From Pseudomonas sp. MWU16-30317 (GTDB lineage: Bacteria > Pseudomonadota > Gammaproteobacteria > Pseudomonadales > Pseudomonadaceae), in the NCBI RefSeq assembly GCF_020515695.1, contig NZ_JAIWJA010000017.1:1-45233 (forward strand): a stretch of 45,233 nucleotides of DNA, written 5' to 3'. Position 1 is the stretch's first letter, and every line of letters starts with the position of its first letter. Below, piece by piece: positions 26,180-33,847 of this stretch. The notes under the pieces were generated by a model that saw nothing but the letters and a program-made list of their open reading frames with translations, did not search any database and was not told the origin of the DNA. The position numbers and the translations under genes were made by a program.

Positions 26180-27103
26180 CTACGCAGGCAGCAGGATGCC
26201 TGAGCGCGGGTCGCTGGCGAGTAAGTGCAGCGCCGCAGCCACTTCCTCCAGAGCTGGCCCTTGAAGGTCAAGCAACGGTTGGCGTACCGAGCCGCCTTTG
26301 AAACCCCGCAGGTTCATGATCGCCTTGGTGGTTTGTGGTTGCCCGTGCTTGCGTGCCAGTTCGCGCAGCGGGAACCAAATACGATGCAATTCAATGGCCA
26401 GCTTGGCGTCGCCGGCCTGCAGCGCCCGGAATGTCGCCAGAATGAGCTCGGGCAATGCGCCGCTGTTGGTCGAGCTGATGCCATCGAAACCAGCCATCAT
26501 CGGCCCGCTGAAGACCAGGTCCGAGGCGCAGAACAACCGCACTTTGCCGCCCAGGGTATTGGCAATACGGTCGATGACGGTCGGGGTCAGGTCACCTTGC
26601 TTCAAACCCACCACGCCATCGATGGCAGCCAACTGCTCGATCACGGGGACAGAGAGGGTGATACCGATGCCGGGAGCGTTGTAGATCAGGATCCCGGTCT
26701 TCGACAGCGGCGCCATCTGTTTGAAGAAGCTGACGATCTGGGCGTCGGTGATCTCGGAAACGAAAGGCGGCGTGACCATCGGCAGGCCACCCAGGTCGCC
26801 AGCCAGCTGGGTAAGTTCGCGCACCACGCGGCTGTCCGAGCCTGCCGTACAGAGCATCACCGGCACCCGATCGCCAACGATCGCCATGACCTTGCGAAAC
26901 ATCTCGGCGCGCTCTTCACAGGTCATGACGGCGAATTCGCCGTAGGTCCCGCCAATCAACAAGCCGTCGTAACCCAGCGCGATGACACGCTCGATGTTCT
27001 CGGCCATGGCCGGGTAGTCGAAATCTCCCGCAGCGTTGAAGGGGGTCACGGTGATGTTGAAGATTCCGTGAAGGCGTTCGCGGCATTCTTGAAGGTTGTG
27101 CAT
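26180..27103 (-). CDS. Dihydrodipicolinate synthase/N-acetylneuraminate lyase family enzyme
   Basis: A 307-residue class I aldolase-type TIM barrel. It has GGTYGEF (51-57) at the carboxylate-binding position, Y141 in LIYNAPG and the Schiff-base Lys K168 in VVGLKQGDL. The family includes DapA, sialate lyase, keto-sugar acid dehydratases and deaminases such as those of hydroxyproline breakdown. The real dapA lies elsewhere in Pseudomonas genomes, so a catabolic lyase or dehydratase acting on a 2-keto acid is more likely. It is first in the operon with the ureohydrolase and a binding protein, and divergent from the GntR gene at 27270. Confidence 0.9.
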   Translation of the reverse strand: MHNLQECRERLHGIFNITVTPFNAAGDFDYPAMAENIERVIALGYDGLLIGGTYGEFAVMTCEERAEMFRKVMAIVGDRVPVMLCTAGSDSRVVRELTQLAGDLGGLPMVTPPFVSEITDAQIVSFFKQMAPLSKTGILIYNAPGIGITLSVPVIEQLAAIDGVVGLKQGDLTPTVIDRIANTLGGKVRLFCASDLVFSGPMMAGFDGISSTNSGALPELILATFRALQAGDAKLAIELHRIWFPLRELARKHGQPQTTKAIMNLRGFKGGSVRQPLLDLQGPALEEVAAALHLLASDPRSGILLPA

Positions 27104-27139
27104 GATTTTCCCGTGGGCTGTGGGTCGAAGTGATTCGAT

Positions 27140-27168
27140 ATTGTATTATTTGTATTCATATGTACAAT
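27140..27168. promoter_or_regulatory. Operator-like inverted and direct repeats between the DapA-like gene and gntR
   Basis: In an AT-rich 166-bp gap, ATTGTA (27140-27145) is inverted as TACAAT (27163-27168), and TTGTATT is repeated directly at 27141 and 27150. This is the clearest symmetric element between the two divergent genes and a natural site for the tandem-winged-helix regulator encoded at 27270. Confidence 0.5.
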
Positions 27169-27269
27169 AATTTTTCGTCTGTCGCGGATGCGCTTTTTCC
27201 CATAGGCAGGCGGCAGCGGTGTAGGTCCTTGATAGGATGTGCGCACTTTATTTTCGAGGTTTCCTTTCC

Positions 27270-28226
27270 ATGGCTTCGTTACCGGGTCAGAACAGCCGAC
27301 GTCTGGCTAACCAGATTCTCGATTTCGTCCGCAAGGCGAAATTCGAGCCGGGGCACCACCTGCGTGAACAACCAATCGCCGATCTGCTGGGCGTGTCCCG
27401 CACGCCGATCCGCAATGCCCTCACGTTGCTGGTAGAGGAAGGGATCGTCGAAGCCCGACGCAACCAGGGCTTCTTCCTGCTCAAAGCGTTCGATGCCCTG
27501 CAACGGGTGGAACTGAGTGTCTCGTCGAGCCTGGAGGATTCACTGTATGAACGCCTGGTGAATGATCGTCTGAGTGGCGAGATCGCCAATTCCGTGACCC
27601 AGACCGAAATCGCCAAGCGCTATGACGTCGACCGGGTCACGCTGATGACCACGTTGACGCGGCTGGCCGAAGATGGGCTGCTGATGCGCAACAAGGGGCA
27701 CGGCTGGAGTTTCCTGCCGACGCTGGATAACGACAAGGCGCTGCGCAGTGGCTACCAGTTTCGCCTGATGGTCGAGCCGGCCAACTTCCTTGAACCTCAG
27801 TTCACGCCCAATCCCGCCGCGCTCGAGCGCTCGCGGCTACAGCATCTGTATCTGGCCAGCCATGCTGATTATGCGGCCGTCAGCAACGCGCTGTTATTCG
27901 AAACCGACGCGCAATTCCACGAGATGTTCGCCGAGTTCGGTGGCAACACCTTCGTGATTCAGGCCATCCAGCAACAGAATCGCCTGCGCAAGCTGCTGGA
28001 GTTTGCCGGCTACGCCAACCGTCGGCGGGTCCGTGCCTGGTGCACGGAGCATCTGGCGATCATCGACGCCGTTGCCAATGGGCAGTACGCCGAGGCCAGC
28101 GCGTTGATGCGCAAACACTTGACTCACGCCGACGATGCCGCGCAGCCGGGCAACAAATCGGCGCGCAGACCGGCGACCAAACCCCGCCCGCCGCGCAAGG
28201 TCGCGACGGTGCCCATTCCCGGCTAG
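27270..28226 (+). CDS. GntR/FCD regulator with two winged-helix domains
   Basis: A 318-residue regulator. The first winged helix lies at about 8-72 (LLGVSRTPIRNALTLLVEEG, then IVEARRNQGFFL). A second covers about 85-155 (TQTEIAKRYDVDRVTLMTTL, then TRLAEDGLLMR and KGHGWSF). The FCD-like helical domain covers about 165-290, ending AIIDAVANGQYAEASALMRK, and a basic proline/arginine-rich tail (RRPATKPRPPRK) follows. Its domain order matches the protein at 16438 although the sequences differ widely. It lies between the ureohydrolase operon and the SDR/aminotransferase genes and probably controls one or both. ATG 27270 was chosen over an upstream frame start at 27237. Confidence 0.88.
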   Translation: MASLPGQNSRRLANQILDFVRKAKFEPGHHLREQPIADLLGVSRTPIRNALTLLVEEGIVEARRNQGFFLLKAFDALQRVELSVSSSLEDSLYERLVNDRLSGEIANSVTQTEIAKRYDVDRVTLMTTLTRLAEDGLLMRNKGHGWSFLPTLDNDKALRSGYQFRLMVEPANFLEPQFTPNPAALERSRLQHLYLASHADYAAVSNALLFETDAQFHEMFAEFGGNTFVIQAIQQQNRLRKLLEFAGYANRRRVRAWCTEHLAIIDAVANGQYAEASALMRKHLTHADDAAQPGNKSARRPATKPRPPRKVATVPIPG

Positions 28227-28261
28227 CTTCGCGAGGAGCGCCCCATTCGAGAGAGGTCTTC

Positions 28262-29047
28262 ATGGATTTTGGTTTGCAAGGTAAACGCGCACTGGTGCTG
28301 GGTTCCAGTCGTGGCCTGGGGCTGGCGATTGCCCAGTCACTGGCGGCCGAAGGCGCCGCAGTCACGTTATGCGGCCGTAACCGTGAAGCGCTCACGGACG
28401 CGGTCGTAAAGATCACCGCAAGCGGTGCAAACGCCGATTATCTGGTGCTTGATCTGGCCGATCCTCTCCAGCGCCGCGCCGCGCTCGAAGCGCAACTGGC
28501 CGACGGGCGCGGCTACGACATCCTCATCAATAACAGCGGTGGGCCTGCGCCGGGTGCGGTCAGTGCTGTCGAGCCTGCGCAGTGGCAGGGCGCTTTCGAG
28601 AGCATGGTCAGCGCGCTGTTCGACATCACCGCCATGGTGCTTCCAGGCATGCGCGAGCGCGGCTGGGGCAGGGTGATCAATCTGGTGTCTTCTGGCGTTG
28701 TGCAACCCATCCCCAATCTCGGTATTTCCAATACCTTGCGCGCCGCCATTATCGGCTGGGCCAAGACCTTGGCGGGAGAGGTCGCGGCAGATGGCGTTAC
28801 CGTCAACTCGGTTATCCCCGGGCGTATTGCCACGGATCGCGTCGGCGAGCTCGACGAAGCAGCGGCCAGGCGCACCGGCACCACCGCGCAAGCGGTCGCC
28901 GAAGCCTCGCGCAAGACCATTCCGGTTGGCCGTTATGGCGATCCCGCCGAATTCGCCGACGCGGTGGCCTTTCTGGCCAGTGCCCGCGCAGGCTATATCA
29001 CCGGGACCCATCTACGCGTCGATGGCGGCTTGATTCGCAGCATCTGA
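28262..29047 (+). CDS. SDR-family protein lacking the usual Tyr-x3-Lys
   Basis: A 261-residue Rossmann-fold SDR. It has VLGSSRGLGLAI at the cofactor site, LCGRNREAL after strand 2, NNSGGPAPGAV in place of NNAG, and VSSGVVQPIPNLGISNTLRA followed by AIIGWAKTLA where catalytic residues normally lie. Aligned with YxASKAA, the Tyr is Ser and the Lys is Arg. The tail AGYITGTHLRVDGGLIRSI is normal. A recognised SDR subgroup shares this SN-x-R pattern and may use other residues or not be a redox enzyme. It lies 35 bp after the gntR gene and 103 bp before the aminotransferase gene. Confidence 0.88.
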   Translation: MDFGLQGKRALVLGSSRGLGLAIAQSLAAEGAAVTLCGRNREALTDAVVKITASGANADYLVLDLADPLQRRAALEAQLADGRGYDILINNSGGPAPGAVSAVEPAQWQGAFESMVSALFDITAMVLPGMRERGWGRVINLVSSGVVQPIPNLGISNTLRAAIIGWAKTLAGEVAADGVTVNSVIPGRIATDRVGELDEAAARRTGTTAQAVAEASRKTIPVGRYGDPAEFADAVAFLASARAGYITGTHLRVDGGLIRSI

Positions 29048-29058
29048 ACACTCCCAAC

Positions 29059-29121
29059 GGGCAGATCAGTCCAGCGTTGTGGCGCCGACACGGTGCCTGA
29101 CGCGGGCGGGCGGATCTGCCC
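29059..29121 (+). other. Inverted repeat upstream of the aminotransferase gene
   Basis: GGGCAGATC (29059-29067) is exactly inverted as GATCTGCCC (29113-29121), with a 45-base GC-rich loop that can itself fold. It lies between the SDR stop and the aminotransferase start. It may be a leader structure or transcription attenuator. I recognise no known riboswitch. Confidence 0.4.
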
Positions 29122-29150
29122 CTTCCATGCCCTGACCGAGAGAAAATTCC

Positions 29151-30356
29151 ATGTCCACAGCCCTTTTGGCACAGCGCATGCGCCGTGTCCGGCCATCGCC
29201 CACCGCAGAAATCTCCGACAAGGTCCGCGCGTTGACGGTCGCGGGGCATTCGGTGATCAACCTGGGTGAGGGCGAGCTGGATTTCCCTACTCCAGCGCAC
29301 ATCGCCCAGGCCGGTATCGTGGCGATCAATGCGGGTGAAACCAAGTACACCGCGGTGCCCGGCAGCGCGCGCCTCAAGCAAGCGATCATCGACAAGTTCA
29401 GCCGCGAGAATGGCCTGAATTTCACCGCCGGCGAGGTGATCGCCGGTGCCGGCGCCAAGCAATTGATCTTCAATGCGCTGATGGCGACGGTGAATCCCGG
29501 CGATGAGGTCATCATCGCGGCGCCGTATTGGGTGTCATACCCCGACATGGTCGCGCTGGCTGAAGGCGAAACGCGAGTGGTCCAGTGTCATGAGGGCGAC
29601 GGCTGGAAACTCCAGCCCGAGGCGCTTGAAGCGGCGATCACCGAACGCACGCGCTGGGTGCTGCTTAATTCGCCCAGCAACCCGACCGGTGCGGTGTACA
29701 GCGAAACCGAGATGAAAGCGCTGACGGACGTGCTGTTGCGTCACGAACAGGTGCTGATACTGGCCGACGACATCTACGAGCACACCCGTTACGGCAAGGC
29801 GTTCTGCACCCCGGCCCAGGTCGAGCCGCGTTTGCTGCACCGGACGTTGACGGTCAACGGCCTGTCCAAGGCCTTCTCCATGACCGGTTGGCGGATCGGT
29901 TACGCAGGCGGGCCGAAATGGCTGGTGGACGCGCTGCAGGTGCTGCAATCGCAAAGCACCTCGAACCCCAGTTCGATTTCCCAAGCGGCAGCAATCGTTG
30001 CCCTGGATGGCGGCACCGGTTTTATCGACGACTGGATCGAGCGGCTGGCGTGCCGCCGGGATCGTGTGCTTGCGAGTATCGAGCGCATCGTCGGGCTGAG
30101 CTGCCAGCTGCCGGAAGGGGCGTTTTACCTGTTCGTCAATTGCCAGGGCATGGTCGGCAAGCAGACAGCGGACGGCAGGGTGATTGCCGATGATTTCGAT
30201 TTTGCCAGCTATCTGCTCGATGTCGCGAAGGTTGGTACCGTGCATGGCTCGGCGTTCGGAACGCCGGGTTATCTGCGCATTGCCTATGCGGTCGATGATC
30301 GCGTGCTTGATGAAGCGTGCCAGCGAATCGAAACAGCCTGCGCGCAGTTGCGCTAG
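29151..30356 (+). CDS. Pyridoxal-phosphate aminotransferase, class I/II (aspartate aminotransferase type)
   Basis: A 401-residue fold-type I aminotransferase. It has INLGEGELDFPTP at the N-terminus, KYTAVPGSARLKQAI, N177 in NSPSNPTGAVY, D207 in LADDIYEH, the Schiff-base lysine K240 in NGLSKAFSMTGWRIGYAGGP and the C-terminal Arg in GYLRIAY. It moves an amino group from an amino acid to 2-oxoglutarate or pyruvate. It ends 41 bp before the convergent M24 gene with a strong terminator between. Its probable job is to deaminate the amino acid freed by the hydrolases of this region (inference). Confidence 0.93.
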   Translation: MSTALLAQRMRRVRPSPTAEISDKVRALTVAGHSVINLGEGELDFPTPAHIAQAGIVAINAGETKYTAVPGSARLKQAIIDKFSRENGLNFTAGEVIAGAGAKQLIFNALMATVNPGDEVIIAAPYWVSYPDMVALAEGETRVVQCHEGDGWKLQPEALEAAITERTRWVLLNSPSNPTGAVYSETEMKALTDVLLRHEQVLILADDIYEHTRYGKAFCTPAQVEPRLLHRTLTVNGLSKAFSMTGWRIGYAGGPKWLVDALQVLQSQSTSNPSSISQAAAIVALDGGTGFIDDWIERLACRRDRVLASIERIVGLSCQLPEGAFYLFVNCQGMVGKQTADGRVIADDFDFASYLLDVAKVGTVHGSAFGTPGYLRIAYAVDDRVLDEACQRIETACAQLR

Positions 30357-30362
30357 GCGAGG

Positions 30363-30392
30363 CGCGGGTACGATCGCTCGTACCCGCGGTTT
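30363..30392. terminator. Bidirectional rho-independent terminator
   Basis: CGCGGGTACGA (30363-30373) pairs perfectly with TCGTACCCGCG (30378-30388) around a four-base loop, followed by GTTTT on the plus strand. It lies between the convergent aminotransferase and M24 genes and can serve both, although the minus-strand side has only a weak T tract. Confidence 0.85.
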
Positions 30393-30397
30393 TCGGC

Positions 30398-31573
30398 TCA
30401 GACCAACAGCAAGGGACGCTCGACGGTACCGAGCACGCGGTACCCGGTTTCGGTGATAAGCACTGTCTCGCTGACGCCCACCGTAAATTCACCGTAGATG
30501 CGCAAGGCCGGTGGGATGTGGAAGCACATGCCCGCTTGCAGCTCGGTTTTCACCCCGCTGTACAGGCTCAGGATCGAGCCTTCGCCCCAGTCAGGCGCGA
30601 ATGAAACGCCCACCGAGTAGCCCGTGCGCTTCTTGAACGCGTCGGTGAAGCCAGCCTGATCGATGACCGCCTGGCACGCGAAGTGCGATGCCTCGCACGG
30701 TTCACCTGGACGCAAGGCCTGCAGCGCCGCTTGCAAGGCCTCCTGGCAGACTTTTTCCATTTCCACCGCAATGGCGGGTGGTTTGCCAAGCCAGGCACAG
30801 CGCATCAGCGCAGCGTGATAGCGGTCGTGGCTGGCGGCCATTTCCAGGAAGGCAGGCTCGCCAGCCTGCAGAGTGCGTCGGCGCCAGGTGCCATGGGGAA
30901 TCCCCGTCCGCGGCCCGCTGGACACCAGCGGCTCCATGCCCATGTATTCGGACCCAGCGCCAATCGAGGCGTGCAGCATCGCCGCCACCAGATCGTTCTC
31001 GCTGGCGCCTTCGCGCACCGCGGCCATGCCCGCGCGCATGCCGGCATCGACATAGCGCGCGGCACATTCGAGCTTTTCCACCTCGGCGGGAGATTTCACC
31101 GCCCGCAGTTTTTCCACGACGCCAGTGGCGTCATGCAGCGTGCCCAGCTTCGATTGAAGCGCTTCATAGACCGCCACAGGCAGGAACCAGCCGCGCTTTT
31201 CGATGGCGATGCGCCGACCGCTCCAGCCTTTGCGGGCAATGGCCGCCACCAGAAAGCCCACGGGGTCGTCGCCGTCCAGATACACCGAGGCATCGCTGAT
31301 AAAGGTGTTGGCGATGAAGTTGAAGTACTCCAACTGCCGAATGACGAACATCGGCTCGCCCTCCACTGGCAACACCAGCGCCTGAAAGGTGTAGTAACCG
31401 GGCGTTTGCTGGCCGGTCAGGTAGAAGATATTCTCCGGGCCAGTGACGATCATCACGTCGATACCGGCCTGCACCATATTGGCTTTGGCGCGGCGCACGC
31501 GCTCAGCATATTCACTGGCAGCGAATGCCGACTCGCTGCCTTGGCGGACGTTGACAGGGGGCGTCAGGTTCAT
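30398..31573 (-). CDS. M24-family hydrolase of the creatinase/ectoine hydrolase type
   Basis: A 391-residue protein with a creatinase-type N-terminal domain (about 20-155; MIVTGPENIFYLTGQQTPGY) and a pita-bread C-terminal domain (about 165-391). The metal ligands of aminopeptidase P and prolidase are replaced: the two Asp positions read FLEMA and HAALMR, and GHGIG reads GYSVGVSF. H227 (GIPHGTW) and the late Glu residues in GEFTVGVSET remain, the pattern of metal-free creatinase and ectoine hydrolase. So it should cleave a C-N bond in a small molecule rather than a peptide. It overlaps the enolase-family gene (TGATG) and is the last gene of operon C. Confidence 0.85.
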   Translation of the reverse strand: MNLTPPVNVRQGSESAFAASEYAERVRRAKANMVQAGIDVMIVTGPENIFYLTGQQTPGYYTFQALVLPVEGEPMFVIRQLEYFNFIANTFISDASVYLDGDDPVGFLVAAIARKGWSGRRIAIEKRGWFLPVAVYEALQSKLGTLHDATGVVEKLRAVKSPAEVEKLECAARYVDAGMRAGMAAVREGASENDLVAAMLHASIGAGSEYMGMEPLVSSGPRTGIPHGTWRRRTLQAGEPAFLEMAASHDRYHAALMRCAWLGKPPAIAVEMEKVCQEALQAALQALRPGEPCEASHFACQAVIDQAGFTDAFKKRTGYSVGVSFAPDWGEGSILSLYSGVKTELQAGMCFHIPPALRIYGEFTVGVSETVLITETGYRVLGTVERPLLLV

Positions 31574-32670
31574 CAGAAACTCCAAATCAGTTGAGTTTTG
31601 TCGAGGTCAAGGGAGATGCCCAGGCCTGGTGCCATGGGCATCCAGACTTGGCCATCCTGGTAGTGGAGGGGGGTCGCGGGGTCGTCACATAGCCCATCGG
31701 CGCCGTACAGTTCCGCGAAGGGCGGATGGCTCGCGCAGGCCACATGCAGCGCGGCGGCCGTCGCGGCCGCGCCTTCGTTCATCTGTCCGATCATGCAGGT
31801 GACACCCGCGTCGGCCAGGCGCCGAGCAGCAGCCAGGCAGGGCGCGATGCCGCCGATCTTGACCAGTTTCAGGTGCGCCCACAGCTTGCCGCGCAAGGCG
31901 CAGAGTCGATCGAGATCGGCGGGCCCTGCCAGGCCTTCGTCGATCATCAGCGGCAGCGGACTGTGCGCGGCGAGCCGCTCCATGGCGTTCCAGTCACCGG
32001 CTGCGATGGGTTGTTCGACATAGGCCAGATCGAATTGCGCCAGAGCCTGGAGGTACGCTGGTGCTTGTCGCTGTGTCCATTGCCCATTGGCATCGACGGC
32101 GATCTTGATGCGGTCACCGAAGCGATCGCGCAAGGCCTGCAAACGCTGCAGGTCGTCGTCGAAGTGGGTCACGGCGATACGCACTTTGAGGTCTCGAAAG
32201 CCTCGATCGACGTAGGCCTGCGCCTGTGCGAGAAACACCTCGAACGACGACCAGAACAGTGTCTGGTTGCTGGCATGACCAACGACCGCGTCTGGGGCTC
32301 CCAACCATTGTGCCAAAGGCACGCCGGCACGCCGCGCGAGCAGATCATGCAAGGCGCAGTCGATCAGCGTGCGCACTGGCATGCTCATGTCGGCCGCCCA
32401 GTGCGGCATGTCGGTCAGCAATCGTTGCGGGTCCTGCTGCCAGTCGAGTGACGATACGGCCTGCAGTGCCTGCGCGATCACCTGATCCGGCGTATAGCCA
32501 TTAAGGTAGCCGATGTTGATCCGCACCTCACCGACGGCCTGATGCTGGCCGTCGTCCAGGCACAGATACAGTGCCTCAAGCGCGCCGACACTGCCCGAGG
32601 CCGCAGTGTGCAGTTGCACGCCGTTGCCGTAATGCAGATCCGCACGGCGCAACGAAGCTTTGATGCTCAT
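31573..32670 (-). CDS. Enolase-superfamily enzyme (MLE/dipeptide-epimerase-like subgroup)
   Basis: A 365-residue enolase-superfamily protein with an N-terminal capping domain and a TIM barrel. The barrel residues are K162-V-R164 (KxR, where KxK is usual), metal ligands D193 (VDANGQW), E219 (VEQPI) and D244 (MIDEG), and the second base near K268/K271 in HLKLVKIGG. This is the muconate-lactonising subgroup, which includes dipeptide epimerases and N-succinylamino acid racemases. It probably abstracts the alpha-proton of an amino acid derivative. It sits between an M20 and an M24 hydrolase, with both overlaps only a few bases long, which favours racemisation of an N-acyl or peptide intermediate. 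Confidence 0.88.
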   Translation of the reverse strand: MSIKASLRRADLHYGNGVQLHTAASGSVGALEALYLCLDDGQHQAVGEVRINIGYLNGYTPDQVIAQALQAVSSLDWQQDPQRLLTDMPHWAADMSMPVRTLIDCALHDLLARRAGVPLAQWLGAPDAVVGHASNQTLFWSSFEVFLAQAQAYVDRGFRDLKVRIAVTHFDDDLQRLQALRDRFGDRIKIAVDANGQWTQRQAPAYLQALAQFDLAYVEQPIAAGDWNAMERLAAHSPLPLMIDEGLAGPADLDRLCALRGKLWAHLKLVKIGGIAPCLAAARRLADAGVTCMIGQMNEGAAATAAALHVACASHPPFAELYGADGLCDDPATPLHYQDGQVWMPMAPGLGISLDLDKTQLIWSF

Positions 32671-33836
32671 GCCTGCGCCTGGCGCAGCATCTGCAGGGCG
32701 ATGTCACGGTAGATCAAGCTGGCAGCGATGAATTCGTCGATGGGCACGAACTCGTCGGGCTTGTGCGCCACCGCCAGCGTGCCCGGGCCAATCACGGTGC
32801 CGGTGGTGCCCAGGCTGCGGAAATGCACGAGGTCACAGCCGCCCTGAAATCCGAAAGGCCCGGCGTTGCCGTGATTGTGCTCGCGGCAGGCGGCGAGGCT
32901 GGCCTGCACGATGGCCTCGGACAGCGCGGTCTCGGTGGCACCGCCGGTGGTGGGCACGTACTTGAGCACCTCTGCCCGTACACCGAACTGCTCATTGGCC
33001 AAGGCCAGCAGCTGTGAAATTTCGGCTTTGACGTCGTCTTCGTTTTCGCCGGGAACCATGCGCCGGTCCAGTAGCAGATCACAGGCGCCGGGCAGCACGT
33101 TGTCAGCGTGCCCGCCGTTGATCCGTGTGACAGTGAGGCTGGCTTCGCCAACCAGCGCGTGGCAGTGGCACTTGACCGCGGTTTCATGGTGCTGCTCGAT
33201 CAAGCCCAGCAGCTGTCCGGCCCGGTAGATTGCATTTTCGCCCAGGTGCGGCGTACCGGAATGCGCTGTCACGCCGTGCACTCGTACCAAGGGCCTGAGG
33301 CTGCCTTTGTGCGCGGTAAAGGCGGTGTTGGAGGTCGGCTCGCCGATCACCGCAAAATCGATGTGCGGCGGCTGGTTGGCCACGTAGTGCTTGGCACCCT
33401 CGCTGGCGATTTCTTCATCGGCGGTGAACACCGCCATCAGCGTGCCGGACCACCGGTCGCGGCAGGCCATGAGCATGCGCGTGGCTTCGATCATCGCCAC
33501 CATCGGGCCCTTGGCGTCGCAACTGCCGCGCCCATACAGCTTGCCGTCGGCCTCGTGCAGCACGAACGGGTCCGTGGCCCAGCCTTCGCCGGCCGGTACG
33601 GTGTCGATATGGGTGTTGAAGGCGAAGGTCGGCCCAGGACCGTTGGCGTAGCGGGCGATGACATTGACGCGGCCGGGTTTGTACTCCGACAGCGAAAGAT
33701 CGAAGCCCTCGGCTTCCAATAGCGTTTTCAGGTACTGAGCGGCTTCAAGCTCGTGGCCCGGCGGGTTCTCGGTGTTGATCGCGACCAGTGCGGCAAGGTC
33801 ACGTTTCATTCGGGCAAAATCAGGTTGCTGGTTCAT
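32667..33836 (-). CDS. M20-family amidohydrolase (ArgE/DapE type)
   Basis: A 389-residue zinc hydrolase. It has H76 and D78 in FNTHIDTVPAG, D108 in GRGSCDAKGP, the catalytic base E141 and ligand E142 in TADEEIASEG, the dimer-domain GVTAHSGTPHLGENAI and a last ligand His in AVAHKPDEFV. ArgE/DapE-type enzymes release an amino acid from an N-acyl (acetyl, succinyl, formyl) precursor. ATG 33836 was taken rather than a TTG two codons upstream. It follows the ABC ATPase gene by 11 bp and overlaps the enolase-family gene by ATGA. With that neighbour it resembles the desuccinylase/racemase pairing of D-amino acid conversion, but no acyltransferase is present. Confidence 0.9.
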   Translation of the reverse strand: MNQQPDFARMKRDLAALVAINTENPPGHELEAAQYLKTLLEAEGFDLSLSEYKPGRVNVIARYANGPGPTFAFNTHIDTVPAGEGWATDPFVLHEADGKLYGRGSCDAKGPMVAMIEATRMLMACRDRWSGTLMAVFTADEEIASEGAKHYVANQPPHIDFAVIGEPTSNTAFTAHKGSLRPLVRVHGVTAHSGTPHLGENAIYRAGQLLGLIEQHHETAVKCHCHALVGEASLTVTRINGGHADNVLPGACDLLLDRRMVPGENEDDVKAEISQLLALANEQFGVRAEVLKYVPTTGGATETALSEAIVQASLAACREHNHGNAGPFGFQGGCDLVHFRSLGTTGTVIGPGTLAVAHKPDEFVPIDEFIAASLIYRDIALQMLRQAQA

Positions 33837-33847
33837 GTGCAAGGATC

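Noticed and set aside
26180..27103. Housekeeping dapA
   Set aside because: It lies in a catabolic operon divergent from a GntR gene and lacks the lysine-pathway context; only the family fold is supported.
29059..29121. Riboswitch upstream of the aminotransferase gene
   Set aside because: There is an inverted repeat but no conserved core of any riboswitch I know, so it is listed only as a repeat.
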